Below are positions 42,600 through 50,176 of a stretch of DNA of 64,000 bases, one piece after another. Numbering within the stretch: the first letter of the stretch is position 1; every line of letters begins with the position of its first letter. Made by a program: the position numbers and the translations under genes. The notes below the pieces were generated by a model. The model had not been told where the DNA came from, did not search any database, and saw nothing but the letters and a program-made list of their open reading frames with translations. Source of the stretch: Delftia tsuruhatensis (GTDB lineage: Bacteria > Pseudomonadota > Gammaproteobacteria > Burkholderiales > Burkholderiaceae_C); NCBI RefSeq assembly GCF_903815225.1, contig NZ_LR813084.1, positions 910,501-974,500 of the forward strand. The letters run 5' to 3'.

Positions 42600-43720
42600 C
42601 CGATTTCCCGAACACCGCACAACAGCCCGGCCTGCCGCCGCTGTTCCCCTTCGCCGCCATCGCGGGCCAGCCCGCGCTGCGCCAGGCCCTGCTGCTGGCG
42701 GCCATCGACCCGCAGGTTGGCGGCGTGCTGGTCGAAGGCCCGCGCGGCACGGCCAAGTCCACGGCCGCGCGCGCCCTGGCCGAGCTGATGGACGGCGCGC
42801 CCTTCGTCACCCTGCCGCTGGGTGCCTCGCTGGAGCACCTGGCCGGCTCGCTGGACCTGGGCCAGGCCATGGCCGGCCATGCGCTGAAGTTCGCGCCCGG
42901 CCTGCTGGCGCGCGCCCACGGCGGCCTGCTCTACGTGGACGAGATCAACCTGCTGCCCGATGCCCTGGTCGACGTGCTGCTGGATGCGGCCGCCAGCGGC
43001 GTCAACGTGGTCGAGCGCGACGGTATCTCGCACCGCCACGCGGCGCGCTTCGTGCTGGTGGGCACCATGAATCCCGAGGAGGGGCAGTTGCGCCCGCAGC
43101 TGCTGGACCGCCTGGGCCTGTGCGTGCGGCTGGCCAATGTGCAGGACCCGGCCGAGCGCCAGGCCATCGTGCGCGCACGGCTGCAGTTCGATGCCGATCC
43201 CCAGGCCTTCCGCGCACGCCATGCCCAGGCCCAGGCCGCACTGGCTGCGCAACTGGGTGCCGCGCGCCAGCGGCTGGCCGCGCCCGGTGCGCTGCCCTGG
43301 TCCGACGAGGTGCTGCAGGCCGCAGGCGCGCTGTGCATCGCCGCCCAGGTGGACGGCCTGCGCGCCGACCTGGTGCTGTTGCGCGCGGCGCGCGCCTGGG
43401 CTGCCTGGCTGGGCGATGCGGCCGTGGCGCCTGCCCATGTGCAGGCCGTGGCAGAGCTGGTGCTGGCGCACCGGCGCAAGCCGGGCGCGCCGCAGCCGCC
43501 CGCACAACCGCCCTCGCAGCCGTCCTCGCAGCAGCCACCACCGCCGTCGCAGGCCCGTACCCCGGACGGGGGCGCGACCACGACCAGCGGCCCCGGCGAT
43601 GGCCATTCCTGCGAGGCCGACTGGGGTGCCATGCCGCCCGAGCCCGTGGGCATGCTGCGCATGCCCTTGCCGGCGCTGCTGGCAGGCGAGGCGGGAGCGC
43701 CTTTCGCAAAAAAAGCCTGA
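42596..43720 (+). CDS. chlD: Cobaltochelatase AAA+ subunit (ChlI-like; 0-frame product of chlD)
   Basis: 374-residue AAA+ ATPase of the magnesium-chelatase I type: Walker A GPRGTAKST (~49-57), Walker B GGLLYVDEINLLPDALVDVL (~107-126), sensor GTMNPEEGQLRPQLLDR, arginine finger region DRLGL. A Pro/Gln-rich linker (QPPAQPPSQPSSQQPPPPSQ, ~302-321) and a ~50-residue tail follow. The gene ends in GCA AAA AAA GCC TGA, a -1 slippery site followed by a stem-loop. This stop product would be the small chelatase subunit and the frameshifted product the medium one, as reported for single chlD genes beside cobN. Start ATG 42596 overlaps the cobN stop. Confidence 0.9.
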   Translation: MTDFPNTAQQPGLPPLFPFAAIAGQPALRQALLLAAIDPQVGGVLVEGPRGTAKSTAARALAELMDGAPFVTLPLGASLEHLAGSLDLGQAMAGHALKFAPGLLARAHGGLLYVDEINLLPDALVDVLLDAAASGVNVVERDGISHRHAARFVLVGTMNPEEGQLRPQLLDRLGLCVRLANVQDPAERQAIVRARLQFDADPQAFRARHAQAQAALAAQLGAARQRLAAPGALPWSDEVLQAAGALCIAAQVDGLRADLVLLRAARAWAAWLGDAAVAPAHVQAVAELVLAHRRKPGAPQPPAQPPSQPSSQQPPPPSQARTPDGGATTTSGPGDGHSCEADWGAMPPEPVGMLRMPLPALLAGEAGAPFAKKA

Positions 43721-43760
43721 GCCCCCGTGGTCCTGTGCAGCAGGCAAAGGACGCGGGGGC
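43708..43760 (+). promoter_or_regulatory. Programmed -1 ribosomal frameshift signal
   Basis: Slippery heptamer A AAA AAA (43708-43714) in the reading phase of the upstream ORF, a 6-nt spacer (GCCTGA, containing the 0-frame stop) and a stem-loop with arms GCCCCCG (43721-43727) and CGGGGGC (43754-43760), extendable by a G-U and a G-C pair. A small inner hairpin CCTG/CAGG fills the loop. A purine-rich GGGAG (43693-43697) about 10 nt upstream can act as the internal Shine-Dalgarno-like stimulator. All three parts match the dnaX-type arrangement. Confidence 0.85.
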
Positions 43761-44424
43761 GGGCCCTCCCATGCCTGGCCAGCCGCGCCTGGCGCAGGCC
43801 CCGGCCGGTGGTCCGGCCACGGGCGGCTGGGACTGGCCGCGTACCCTGGCCGCGCGCGGCAGCGCCGCGCTGCGACCGCAGCACCTGCGCCGGCGCAGCG
43901 AGCCGCCGCAGGGAACGCGGCTGCATTGCTTCGTGCTGGATTGCTCGGCCTCGATGGCGGCCGGCGGTGCGCTGGCGCGGGCCAAGGGCGTGCTGCTGGC
44001 ACTGATGGACGAGGCCTATCGGCGGCGCGAGCAGGTCGCGCTGATCTGCTTTGCCGGCACGCAGGTGGAGCTGCGCCTGCCACCGCGCAAGGCGGCGGCA
44101 TGGAACGATGGCTGGATAGCGCCCATAGGCGGCGGTGGCGGAACGCCGTTGCAGGCCGCCGTGCAACGGGCCGGGCTGCTGCTGGAGCGCCACTGCGCAG
44201 CCGGACCGGACGGGCAGGCCTGCGAAGGCTGGCTGTGGCTGCTCACCGATGGCCGCACGCGCGAGCAACCCGCGCGGCCGCAGGCGGCTCGGCAGGCCGG
44301 CATCGTGGATTTCGAATTCGGACGCGTGCGCCTGGGCCGGGCCAGGGCACTGGCACAGGCATGGGGCGCACGCCACCTGGTGGCGCAGGAGCTGGCCCGG
44401 GGCCTGGCATCGGGCACGGCCTGA
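43714..44424 (+). CDS. chlD: VWA/MIDAS half of chelatase ChlD, reached by -1 frameshifting
   Basis: Open frame continuous with the AAA+ ORF after a -1 shift at 43714, adding 236 residues and giving a 609-residue AAA+-linker-VWA protein, the usual ChlD layout. The VWA domain shows the MIDAS DCSASM and LLTDGRTREQPAR with a GGGGGTPLQAAV loop. No good independent start exists: ATG 43771 has only a CCCTCCC before it and lies just past the stem-loop; GTG 43735 is inside it. Stops 10 nt from the convergent histidine kinase gene. Internal initiation at 43771 (217 residues) is the alternative reading. Confidence 0.85.
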   Translation, partial: SLSPRGPVQQAKDAGAGPPMPGQPRLAQAPAGGPATGGWDWPRTLAARGSAALRPQHLRRRSEPPQGTRLHCFVLDCSASMAAGGALARAKGVLLALMDEAYRRREQVALICFAGTQVELRLPPRKAAAWNDGWIAPIGGGGGTPLQAAVQRAGLLLERHCAAGPDGQACEGWLWLLTDGRTREQPARPQAARQAGIVDFEFGRVRLGRARALAQAWGARHLVAQELARGLASGTA

Positions 44425-44434
44425 GCCGCGGGAG

Positions 44435-45487
44435 TCAGGCCGGCCAGCTCAGCTCGAAACGGGCGCCGCCGCGGGCACCCGCCAGGCAGTGCGCCCGGCC
44501 GCCATGCGCCTGGGCGATGGCCTGCACCACGGCAAGCCCCAGGCCGCTACCGGCCCTTTTGGCGCGGTTGCCTTCACCGCGCTGGAAGGCCTCGAAGATG
44601 CGCGGGGCGAGATCGGCGGCCACGCCGGGCCCGCTGTCTTCCACCTGTACCGTGCACAGCCCCTGGCGTACGCGGGCGGCCACGAGCAGGGGGCCGGGCT
44701 GGGCATGCTGCATGGCGTTCTCCAGCAGGGCCAGCAAGGCCTGGCGTATGCGCACGGGGTCGCAGACCACGGGCTGCTCGTCCAGCTCCAGCGCCAGTTG
44801 CAGGCCCGCCTGCTCCAGCGCAGGGCCCACGGCCAGCGCCACCGAGCGGATCTCGCCGGCCAGGCAGGTCTGCTCCAGCTGCAGTTGCAGGTGGCCGTTC
44901 TCCTGCAGGCCCAGCAGGCGCAGGTCGTCGATCAGGCGGGTCAGCCCCTCGACCTGGGTCATCAGGCTGGCCAGCATGTCCCTGCCAGGCTCGAAGACGC
45001 CGTCGGCCAGACCCTGGAGCCGTCCGCGCAGGATGGTGACGGGCGTGCGCAGCTCATGGGCGATGGCCGCGCTCCAGAAGGCACGCTCCTTGGCCATGCC
45101 CTCCAGCCGCTGGGCCAGCAGGTTGAAGTCGTGCACCAGCTGGGCCGCCTCGTGCAGGGCGCGGCCATCGGTGCTGGCGCGCGCCGACAGGTCGCCCTGG
45201 GCCAGCTGGCGCAGGCTGATCGCCACGGAGTCCAGCGAAGGCAGGATGCGCCGCGACAGCCGCGTGGCCACGAAGATGGCGATGAGCAGGGCCACGACCA
45301 GGGTCAGCAGCACCCAGGCCAGCTCCACGCTGGAGGGCATCCAGCCGTCGGAGACGCTGGCCGGGTGGAAGGTCAGCAGCAGCGCATAGAAGGCATAGGA
45401 GCCCAGCACGCACAGCATGACCACGGCCAGCGTGACCACGGACATGGTCAGCACCACCTGCCGGCGCAGGCCGGCCGCCGTGCTCAT
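44435..45487 (-). CDS. Membrane sensor histidine kinase (BaeS/AdeS-like)
   Basis: 350-residue kinase with two transmembrane helices (~10-37 and ~55-76) around a short periplasmic loop, HAMP (~77-130), HisKA with SAAIAHELRTPVTILRGRLQ (phospho-His near 144), and HATPase_c motifs LLENAMQHA, VEDSGPGVAADL and GSGLGLAVVQAIAQAHGG. Partner of the response regulator encoded 58 nt upstream. Position opposite an RND pump gene suggests it controls efflux. Confidence 0.9.
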   Translation of the reverse strand: MSTAAGLRRQVVLTMSVVTLAVVMLCVLGSYAFYALLLTFHPASVSDGWMPSSVELAWVLLTLVVALLIAIFVATRLSRRILPSLDSVAISLRQLAQGDLSARASTDGRALHEAAQLVHDFNLLAQRLEGMAKERAFWSAAIAHELRTPVTILRGRLQGLADGVFEPGRDMLASLMTQVEGLTRLIDDLRLLGLQENGHLQLQLEQTCLAGEIRSVALAVGPALEQAGLQLALELDEQPVVCDPVRIRQALLALLENAMQHAQPGPLLVAARVRQGLCTVQVEDSGPGVAADLAPRIFEAFQRGEGNRAKRAGSGLGLAVVQAIAQAHGGRAHCLAGARGGARFELSWPA

Positions 45488-45545
45488 GACAGCATCCTTC
45501 GGCCTGCGGCCTGTCCCGGCAGGGGACTGCGGGCGGGCGCGACCC

Positions 45546-46280
45546 TCATGGATCCAGCCCCAGCCGGTAGCCCAGGCTGCGCACGCCCACGGGCATGCCT
45601 TGCAGTCCCAGGCTTTCGAGCTTCTTGCGCAGCTTGCTGATGTGGCTGTCCACGGTGCGCTCCAGCGTATGGCCTTCGGGCAGGCAGCCCAGCAGCAGCT
45701 CGGCGCGGCTGAACACGCGCCGCGGCGAGCGCACCAGGCTGGCCAGCAGGTTGAATTCGGTCACGGTGAGATCGGGCACATGCGTGGCTCCCTGCACCTG
45801 CACGGAGACTTCGCGGCTTTCCAGGTCCACGCGGAAGGGGCCGGCCTGCAGCAGCTGCGTGTCGCGCCTCTGGGCCAGGCCCGAGCGGCGCAGCACGGCC
45901 TGCACGCGCGCCACGACCTCGGCCGCGTTGAAGGGCTTGCCCACATAGTCGTCGGCGCCCATGCGCAGGCCGATGAGCTTGTCCACATCCTGGTTCAGGG
46001 CCGTGAGCATGATGACCGGCGTATCGCCGCGCCGGCGTATTTCGGACAGCACCTGCCAACCATCCAGGCGTGGCATCTGCACATCGAGAAGAACGAGATC
46101 GGGTTTCAAATGGTGATGGAGTTCAAGGGCCTGCTGGCCATCGGCGGCGTGAACGGTGCGCAGGTCGCTGCGGGCCAGGTAGGCGCACAGGATGTCTGCG
46201 ATCTCGGGTTCGTCCTCGGCGACGAGGATCAGCGATGTCGACGGCTGGAAAGGCAAGGGCTGGGCAATGATAGAAGCCAT
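45546..46280 (-). CDS. OmpR-family response regulator (AdeR/BaeR-like)
   Basis: 244-residue regulator: receiver domain with acidic pocket AEDEPEI, phosphoacceptor in VLLDVQMPRLDGW, conserved MLTA and GKPF; C-terminal winged helix TVTEFNLLASLVRSPRRVFS and RTVDSHISKLRKKLESLGLQ. ATG 46280 begins MASIIAQPLPF. Transcribed with the kinase and divergent from the RND pump gene across a 378-bp region, the arrangement of AdeRS/AdeABC-like systems. Confidence 0.9.
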   Translation of the reverse strand: MASIIAQPLPFQPSTSLILVAEDEPEIADILCAYLARSDLRTVHAADGQQALELHHHLKPDLVLLDVQMPRLDGWQVLSEIRRRGDTPVIMLTALNQDVDKLIGLRMGADDYVGKPFNAAEVVARVQAVLRRSGLAQRRDTQLLQAGPFRVDLESREVSVQVQGATHVPDLTVTEFNLLASLVRSPRRVFSRAELLLGCLPEGHTLERTVDSHISKLRKKLESLGLQGMPVGVRSLGYRLGLDP

Positions 46281-46658
46281 TTTTGGATCGCGGCGCAGCC
46301 TGTGTCCATCTCCATCGTTCTTCCACATTTCTTGGGTCGAAATGCCATCGAAGGACCGCAAGCTGTTTCCCTGTGCCGCCGTGAATGGCCGGCATGCGAA
46401 ACAAATCGATGAATATGAAGTCACAGCGGCTGTGCCGTTGAGCTGTATGAGCTGAGTGGGAGTCATGGCGGCTTCATGGATGAATGGCCCCGATGGCAGA
46501 TCGCCGGGGGCCGCAGCCGCGCCAGCCGCAGTTTCCACCATCCCCGTGCTTTCTGGCAATCTGCATTTGCATCCCGATCGCACACAGGGCCATCGGTTTT
46601 GAACATTCTCCTTTTCTGCCGTGCGCCGCCCGCGCACTGACCTCCAGGCCTCGCGTAC
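46281..46658. other. 378-bp divergent region between response regulator and RND pump
   Basis: No convincing gene. It is less GC-rich near both ends (around 46281-46420 and 46540-46620), as expected for two promoters. I found no clear direct repeat for a response-regulator site or strong inverted repeat, and no adaptor gene that would normally stand before the pump. Confidence 0.6.
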
Positions 46659-49600
46659 ATGCCTCAGTTCTTCATTCACCGGCCCGTCTTCGCCTGGGTC
46701 ATCGCGCTGTTCATCGTGTTGCTGGGCGTGCTCGCCATTCCGCAACTGCCCATCTCGCGCTATCCCACGGTGGCGCCTCCCACGGTGAGCCTGTACGCCA
46801 CCTATCCGGGCGCCACGCCCAAGACGCTCAACGACTCCGTGGTCTCGCTGATCGAGCGCGAGCTGTCCAGTGTCCGGCACCTGCTGTACTTCGAATCCTC
46901 GGTGGACACCTCGGGTTCCGCGGAGATCAAGGCCACCTTCAAGCCCGGCACCAATCCCGAACTGGCCCAGGTCGACGTGCAAAACCGCATCAAGGCCGTG
47001 GAGCCGCGCCTGCCGCAGGCCGTGCGCCAGAACGGCCTGCAGGTCGAGTCGGCCACGTCCAGCTTTCTGCTGCTGGTGGGCCTGGTCTCGCCAGGGGGCG
47101 AGTTCGACGAGCTGGCGCTGAACGACTACATGGCGCGCAACATCGTCGAGGAGCTGCGCCGCATCGAGGGCGTGGGCCGCGTGCAGCTGTTCGGCACCGA
47201 GCGCGCCATGCGTGTGTGGGTCGATCCGGCCAGGCTGATCGCCTACGGTCTGTCCATGGAGGACCTGACCCAGGCCATCCGGCAGCAGAACATGCAGATC
47301 GCACCGGGCCGCGTGGGCGATTCGCCCACGGTGCCGGGCCAGCGTGTGACCACGCCGCTGACGGTGCAGGGCCAACTGACCTCGCCCGAGCAGTTCGCCG
47401 CCATCGTGCTGCGCGCCAACGCCGACGGCTCGCGCCTGGTGCTGGGCGACGTGGCGCGCGTGGAGCTGGGCGCACAGTCCTATGCCTTCTCCAACCGCGG
47501 GGACGGCAAGCCCGCCACCAATGCCGCGGTGCAGCTGTCGCCGGGCGCCAACGCCGTGCGCACGGCCGCCGCCGTGCAGGCGCGCATGGCCGAGCTGTCC
47601 GGCATGCTGCCCCAGGGCATGGAGCACACCATCTCGTTCAACACCGCGCCCTTCGTGAAGATCTCCATCGAGAAGGTGGTGCAGACCCTGGTCGAGGCCA
47701 TGGTGCTGGTGTTCCTGGTGATGTACCTGTTCCTGCAGAACCTGCGCTACACGCTGATCCCGGCCATCGTGGCGCCCGTGGCGCTGCTGGGCACCTTTGC
47801 CGTGATGCTGGCGGCGGGCTTTTCCATCAACGTGCTGACCATGTTCGGCATGGTGCTGGCCATCGGCATCATCGTGGATGACGCCATCGTCGTGGTCGAG
47901 AACGTGGAGCGCCTCATGGCCGAGGAGGGCCTGTCCCCGCGCGAGGCGACCATCAAGGCGATGAAGGAGATCACGGGTGCCATCATCGGCATCACGCTGG
48001 TGCTGACGGCGGTGTTCATTCCCATGGCCTTCGCCAGCGGATCGGTGGGCGTGATCTACCAGCAGTTCACGCTGTCCATGGCGGTGTCCATCCTGTTCTC
48101 CGCCTTCCTGGCCCTGAGCCTGACGCCCGCGCTGTGCGCCACGCTGCTCAAGCCCGTGGCGGCAGGCCACCATGAGAAAAAGGGTTTCTTCGGCTGGTTC
48201 AACCGCGGCTTCGAGCGGCTGACCTGCCGCTACGAGGCCCATGTCACGGCCCTGGTCAGGCGCACGGGGCGCATGATGCTGCTGTTCGTCGCCATCGTGG
48301 CCATCCTGGTCTTCGCGCTGCGCCAGCTGCCCTCGGCCTTCCTGCCCGAGGAGGACCAGGGCTACTTCATGGCCTCCATCCAGCTGCCTGCCGATGCCAC
48401 GGCCGAGCGCACGCTGGACATCGTCAAGCGCTATGAGGAGCATGTGGCGTCGCGTCCCGGCATCGCCTCCAGCATCTCGGTGCTGGGCTTCAGCTTCGCG
48501 GGCTCGGGGCCGAACGCGGCCATGGCCTTCACCACGCTCAAGGACTGGGACCGGCGCGACGGCGCCACGGCGGGCGAGGAAGTCGCGCTGGCGCAAAAGG
48601 CCATGGAGCATGCGCCCGAGGGGGCCATCATGGTGCTGCAGCCGCCAGCCATCGACGAGCTGGGCACCTCGTCCGGCTTCACCATGTACCTGCAAGATCG
48701 CATGGGCCAGGGCCATGCCGCGCTCAAGTCGGCCACCGACCAGTTGCTGGCGCTGGCCGGGGCCAGCAGCGTGCTGGGTTCGGCCTACCAGGACAGCCTG
48801 CCCTCGGGTACCAGCGTGCGCCTGGAGATCGACCGCCAGAAGGCCCAGGCCCTGGGCGTGGGGTTCGAGGCGATCAGCGACACGCTGTCCACCGCCATGG
48901 GATCGCTGTATGTCAACGATTTTCCGAACGCGGGGCGGATGCAGCAGGTCATCGTGCAGGCCGATGCGCCCGCGCGCATGCAGGTCGATGACGTGCTCCG
49001 ACTGAACGTGCGCAATGCCTCTGGCGGCATGGTGCCGTTGTCCGAATTCGCCACGCCGGTCTGGTCCGAGACGCCGCTGCAGCTGGTGCGCTACCAGGGC
49101 TTCCTGGCCTCGCGCATCTCGGGAACGCCCGCGCCGGGCACGTCCAGCGGCGCGGCCATGGCCGAGATGGAACGGCTCGTCGCCCAACTGCCCCAGGGCT
49201 TTGCCGTGGCCTGGACCGGGCAGTCGCTGCAGGAGCGCCAGTCGGCGGCGCAGGCGCCGCTGCTCATGGCACTGTCCATGCTGGTGGTCTTCCTGGTGCT
49301 GGCCGCGTTGTACGAGAGCTGGTCCATCCCGCTGTCGGTGATGCTGGTGGTGCCCCTGGGCCTGCTGGGTGCCGTGGCCGCCGTGCTGTTGCGCGGCATG
49401 CCCAACGACGTGTTCTTCAAGGTGGGCCTGATCACCATCATCGGCCTGTCGGCCAAGAACGCCATCCTGATCGTGGAGTTCGCCAAGCAGCTGCGCGAGC
49501 AGGGCCAGGGCCTGCGCGAGGCCGCCGTCAACGCGGCGCGGCTGCGACTGCGGCCCATCCTCATGACCTCGCTGGCCTTTGCGCTGGGCGTGGTGCCGCT

Positions 49601-49799
49601 GATGCTGGCCTCGGGCGCCAGCGCGGAAACCCAGCACGCCATCGGCACGGGCGTGTTCGGCGGCATGGTCAGCGGCACGCTGCTGGCCGTGTTCTTCGTG
49701 CCTGTCTTCTTCGTCTTCGTCCTCGAATGGCAGCGGCGCATCGCCGGGCCGCGCAGCAGCGCGGGCCGGCCACCGCCCCCTGCCGACTCCGGAACTTGA
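46659..49799 (+). CDS. RND (HAE-1) multidrug efflux pump, inner-membrane subunit
   Basis: 1046-residue AcrB/AdeB/MexB-type proton antiporter. N-terminus MPQFFIHRPVFAWVIALFIV, porter-domain motif GVGRVQLFGTERAMRVWVDP, TM4 charge-relay GMVLAIGIIVDDAIVVVENV with two aspartates, and FLPEEDQGYFMASIQLPADA opening the second half; second-half motif GLITIIGLSAKNAILIVEFA. Length is typical and no defect is seen. Unusual: no membrane-fusion gene before it and no outer-membrane factor after it, so partners must be supplied from elsewhere. Likely under the divergent two-component system. Confidence 0.93.
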   Translation: MPQFFIHRPVFAWVIALFIVLLGVLAIPQLPISRYPTVAPPTVSLYATYPGATPKTLNDSVVSLIERELSSVRHLLYFESSVDTSGSAEIKATFKPGTNPELAQVDVQNRIKAVEPRLPQAVRQNGLQVESATSSFLLLVGLVSPGGEFDELALNDYMARNIVEELRRIEGVGRVQLFGTERAMRVWVDPARLIAYGLSMEDLTQAIRQQNMQIAPGRVGDSPTVPGQRVTTPLTVQGQLTSPEQFAAIVLRANADGSRLVLGDVARVELGAQSYAFSNRGDGKPATNAAVQLSPGANAVRTAAAVQARMAELSGMLPQGMEHTISFNTAPFVKISIEKVVQTLVEAMVLVFLVMYLFLQNLRYTLIPAIVAPVALLGTFAVMLAAGFSINVLTMFGMVLAIGIIVDDAIVVVENVERLMAEEGLSPREATIKAMKEITGAIIGITLVLTAVFIPMAFASGSVGVIYQQFTLSMAVSILFSAFLALSLTPALCATLLKPVAAGHHEKKGFFGWFNRGFERLTCRYEAHVTALVRRTGRMMLLFVAIVAILVFALRQLPSAFLPEEDQGYFMASIQLPADATAERTLDIVKRYEEHVASRPGIASSISVLGFSFAGSGPNAAMAFTTLKDWDRRDGATAGEEVALAQKAMEHAPEGAIMVLQPPAIDELGTSSGFTMYLQDRMGQGHAALKSATDQLLALAGASSVLGSAYQDSLPSGTSVRLEIDRQKAQALGVGFEAISDTLSTAMGSLYVNDFPNAGRMQQVIVQADAPARMQVDDVLRLNVRNASGGMVPLSEFATPVWSETPLQLVRYQGFLASRISGTPAPGTSSGAAMAEMERLVAQLPQGFAVAWTGQSLQERQSAAQAPLLMALSMLVVFLVLAALYESWSIPLSVMLVVPLGLLGAVAAVLLRGMPNDVFFKVGLITIIGLSAKNAILIVEFAKQLREQGQGLREAAVNAARLRLRPILMTSLAFALGVVPLMLASGASAETQHAIGTGVFGGMVSGTLLAVFFVPVFFVFVLEWQRRIAGPRSSAGRPPPPADSGT

Positions 49800-49995
49800 A
49801 CATGCCTTTGTGGATCGCGATCAATGCCCTGTGTTTTCACGGCCGCCCGGCGACATCTCCCCTGGAAGGCGGCGGCCCGGCCGGCGCCGACCGGCCCGTG
49901 GCGGCCCATGCCGTGACGTCGGCACCGCCTGCATATGGCCCAGGTGCGTCCGCCGAGCCTGATCCGAGCGGGCCGGTGCAGGAAGGCGGTGGCGG

Positions 49996-50024
49996 TTGTG
50001 CGCTGGGTCCGTGATTTCTATAAT
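49996..50024 (+). promoter_or_regulatory. Sigma70-like promoter of the ABC-F gene
   Basis: Perfect -10 TATAAT at 50019-50024, 17-bp spacer, weak -35 TTGTGC at 49996-50001. The local AT content rises sharply (GATTTCTATAATCGCAAC), unusual in this window. Confidence 0.65.
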
Positions 50025-50046
50025 CGCAACTTCATTTTTCTTTGCC

Positions 50047-50103
50047 AGGAGGTATTCGTCCCATGCGCCATTGATGCCGCCGCGTCTTCCGCGGCCCGCT
50101 TTT
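50047..50103 (+). promoter_or_regulatory. Leader mini-ORF (Met-Arg-His) with attenuator-like hairpin
   Basis: A full AGGAGG (50047-50052) lies 10 nt before ATG CGC CAT TGA (50063-50074). Five bases later a 6-bp perfect stem GCCGCG/CGCGGC (50079-50095, TCTTC loop) is followed by CCGCTTTT. A strong ribosome site serving only three codons, directly before an ABC-F gene, looks like ribosome-mediated attenuation; this is inference. Confidence 0.45.
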
Positions 50104-50176
50104 CCCGCCCCTGCCCACGGCATGCGCAATGCATGCGAGATGGCAAGGAACTGCGTTGGCATCCATGACCTGCACC

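Larger units (their letters stand above)
49800..50176 (+). other. 377-nt region between RND pump and ABC-F gene: promoter and leader
   Basis: Holds a strong sigma70-like promoter (49996-50024), then an mRNA leader of about 145 nt with a Shine-Dalgarno-led three-codon ORF (50047-50074) and a GC hairpin followed by TTTT (50079-50103). A 70-codon open frame starting at 49802 overlaps the promoter and looks non-coding. Confidence 0.65.

Noticed and set aside
43771..44424. VWA gene as an independent ORF from ATG 43771
   Set aside because: Lacks a ribosome-binding site, truncates the linker, and the upstream frameshift signal explains expression better; kept only as an alternative.
46192..46455. 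87-codon ORF in the TCS-RND intergenic region
   Set aside because: Starts inside the response regulator on the other strand, no ribosome-binding site, no recognisable family.
45546..49637. 1363-codon minus-strand frame running opposite the RND pump into the response regulator
   Set aside because: Only the last 244 codons (from 46280) look like protein; the rest is a shadow of the pump gene.
49802..50014. 70-codon ORF starting 2 nt after the RND pump stop
   Set aside because: Pro/Gly/Ala-rich tail, no ribosome-binding site and ends against a strong promoter; treated as non-coding.
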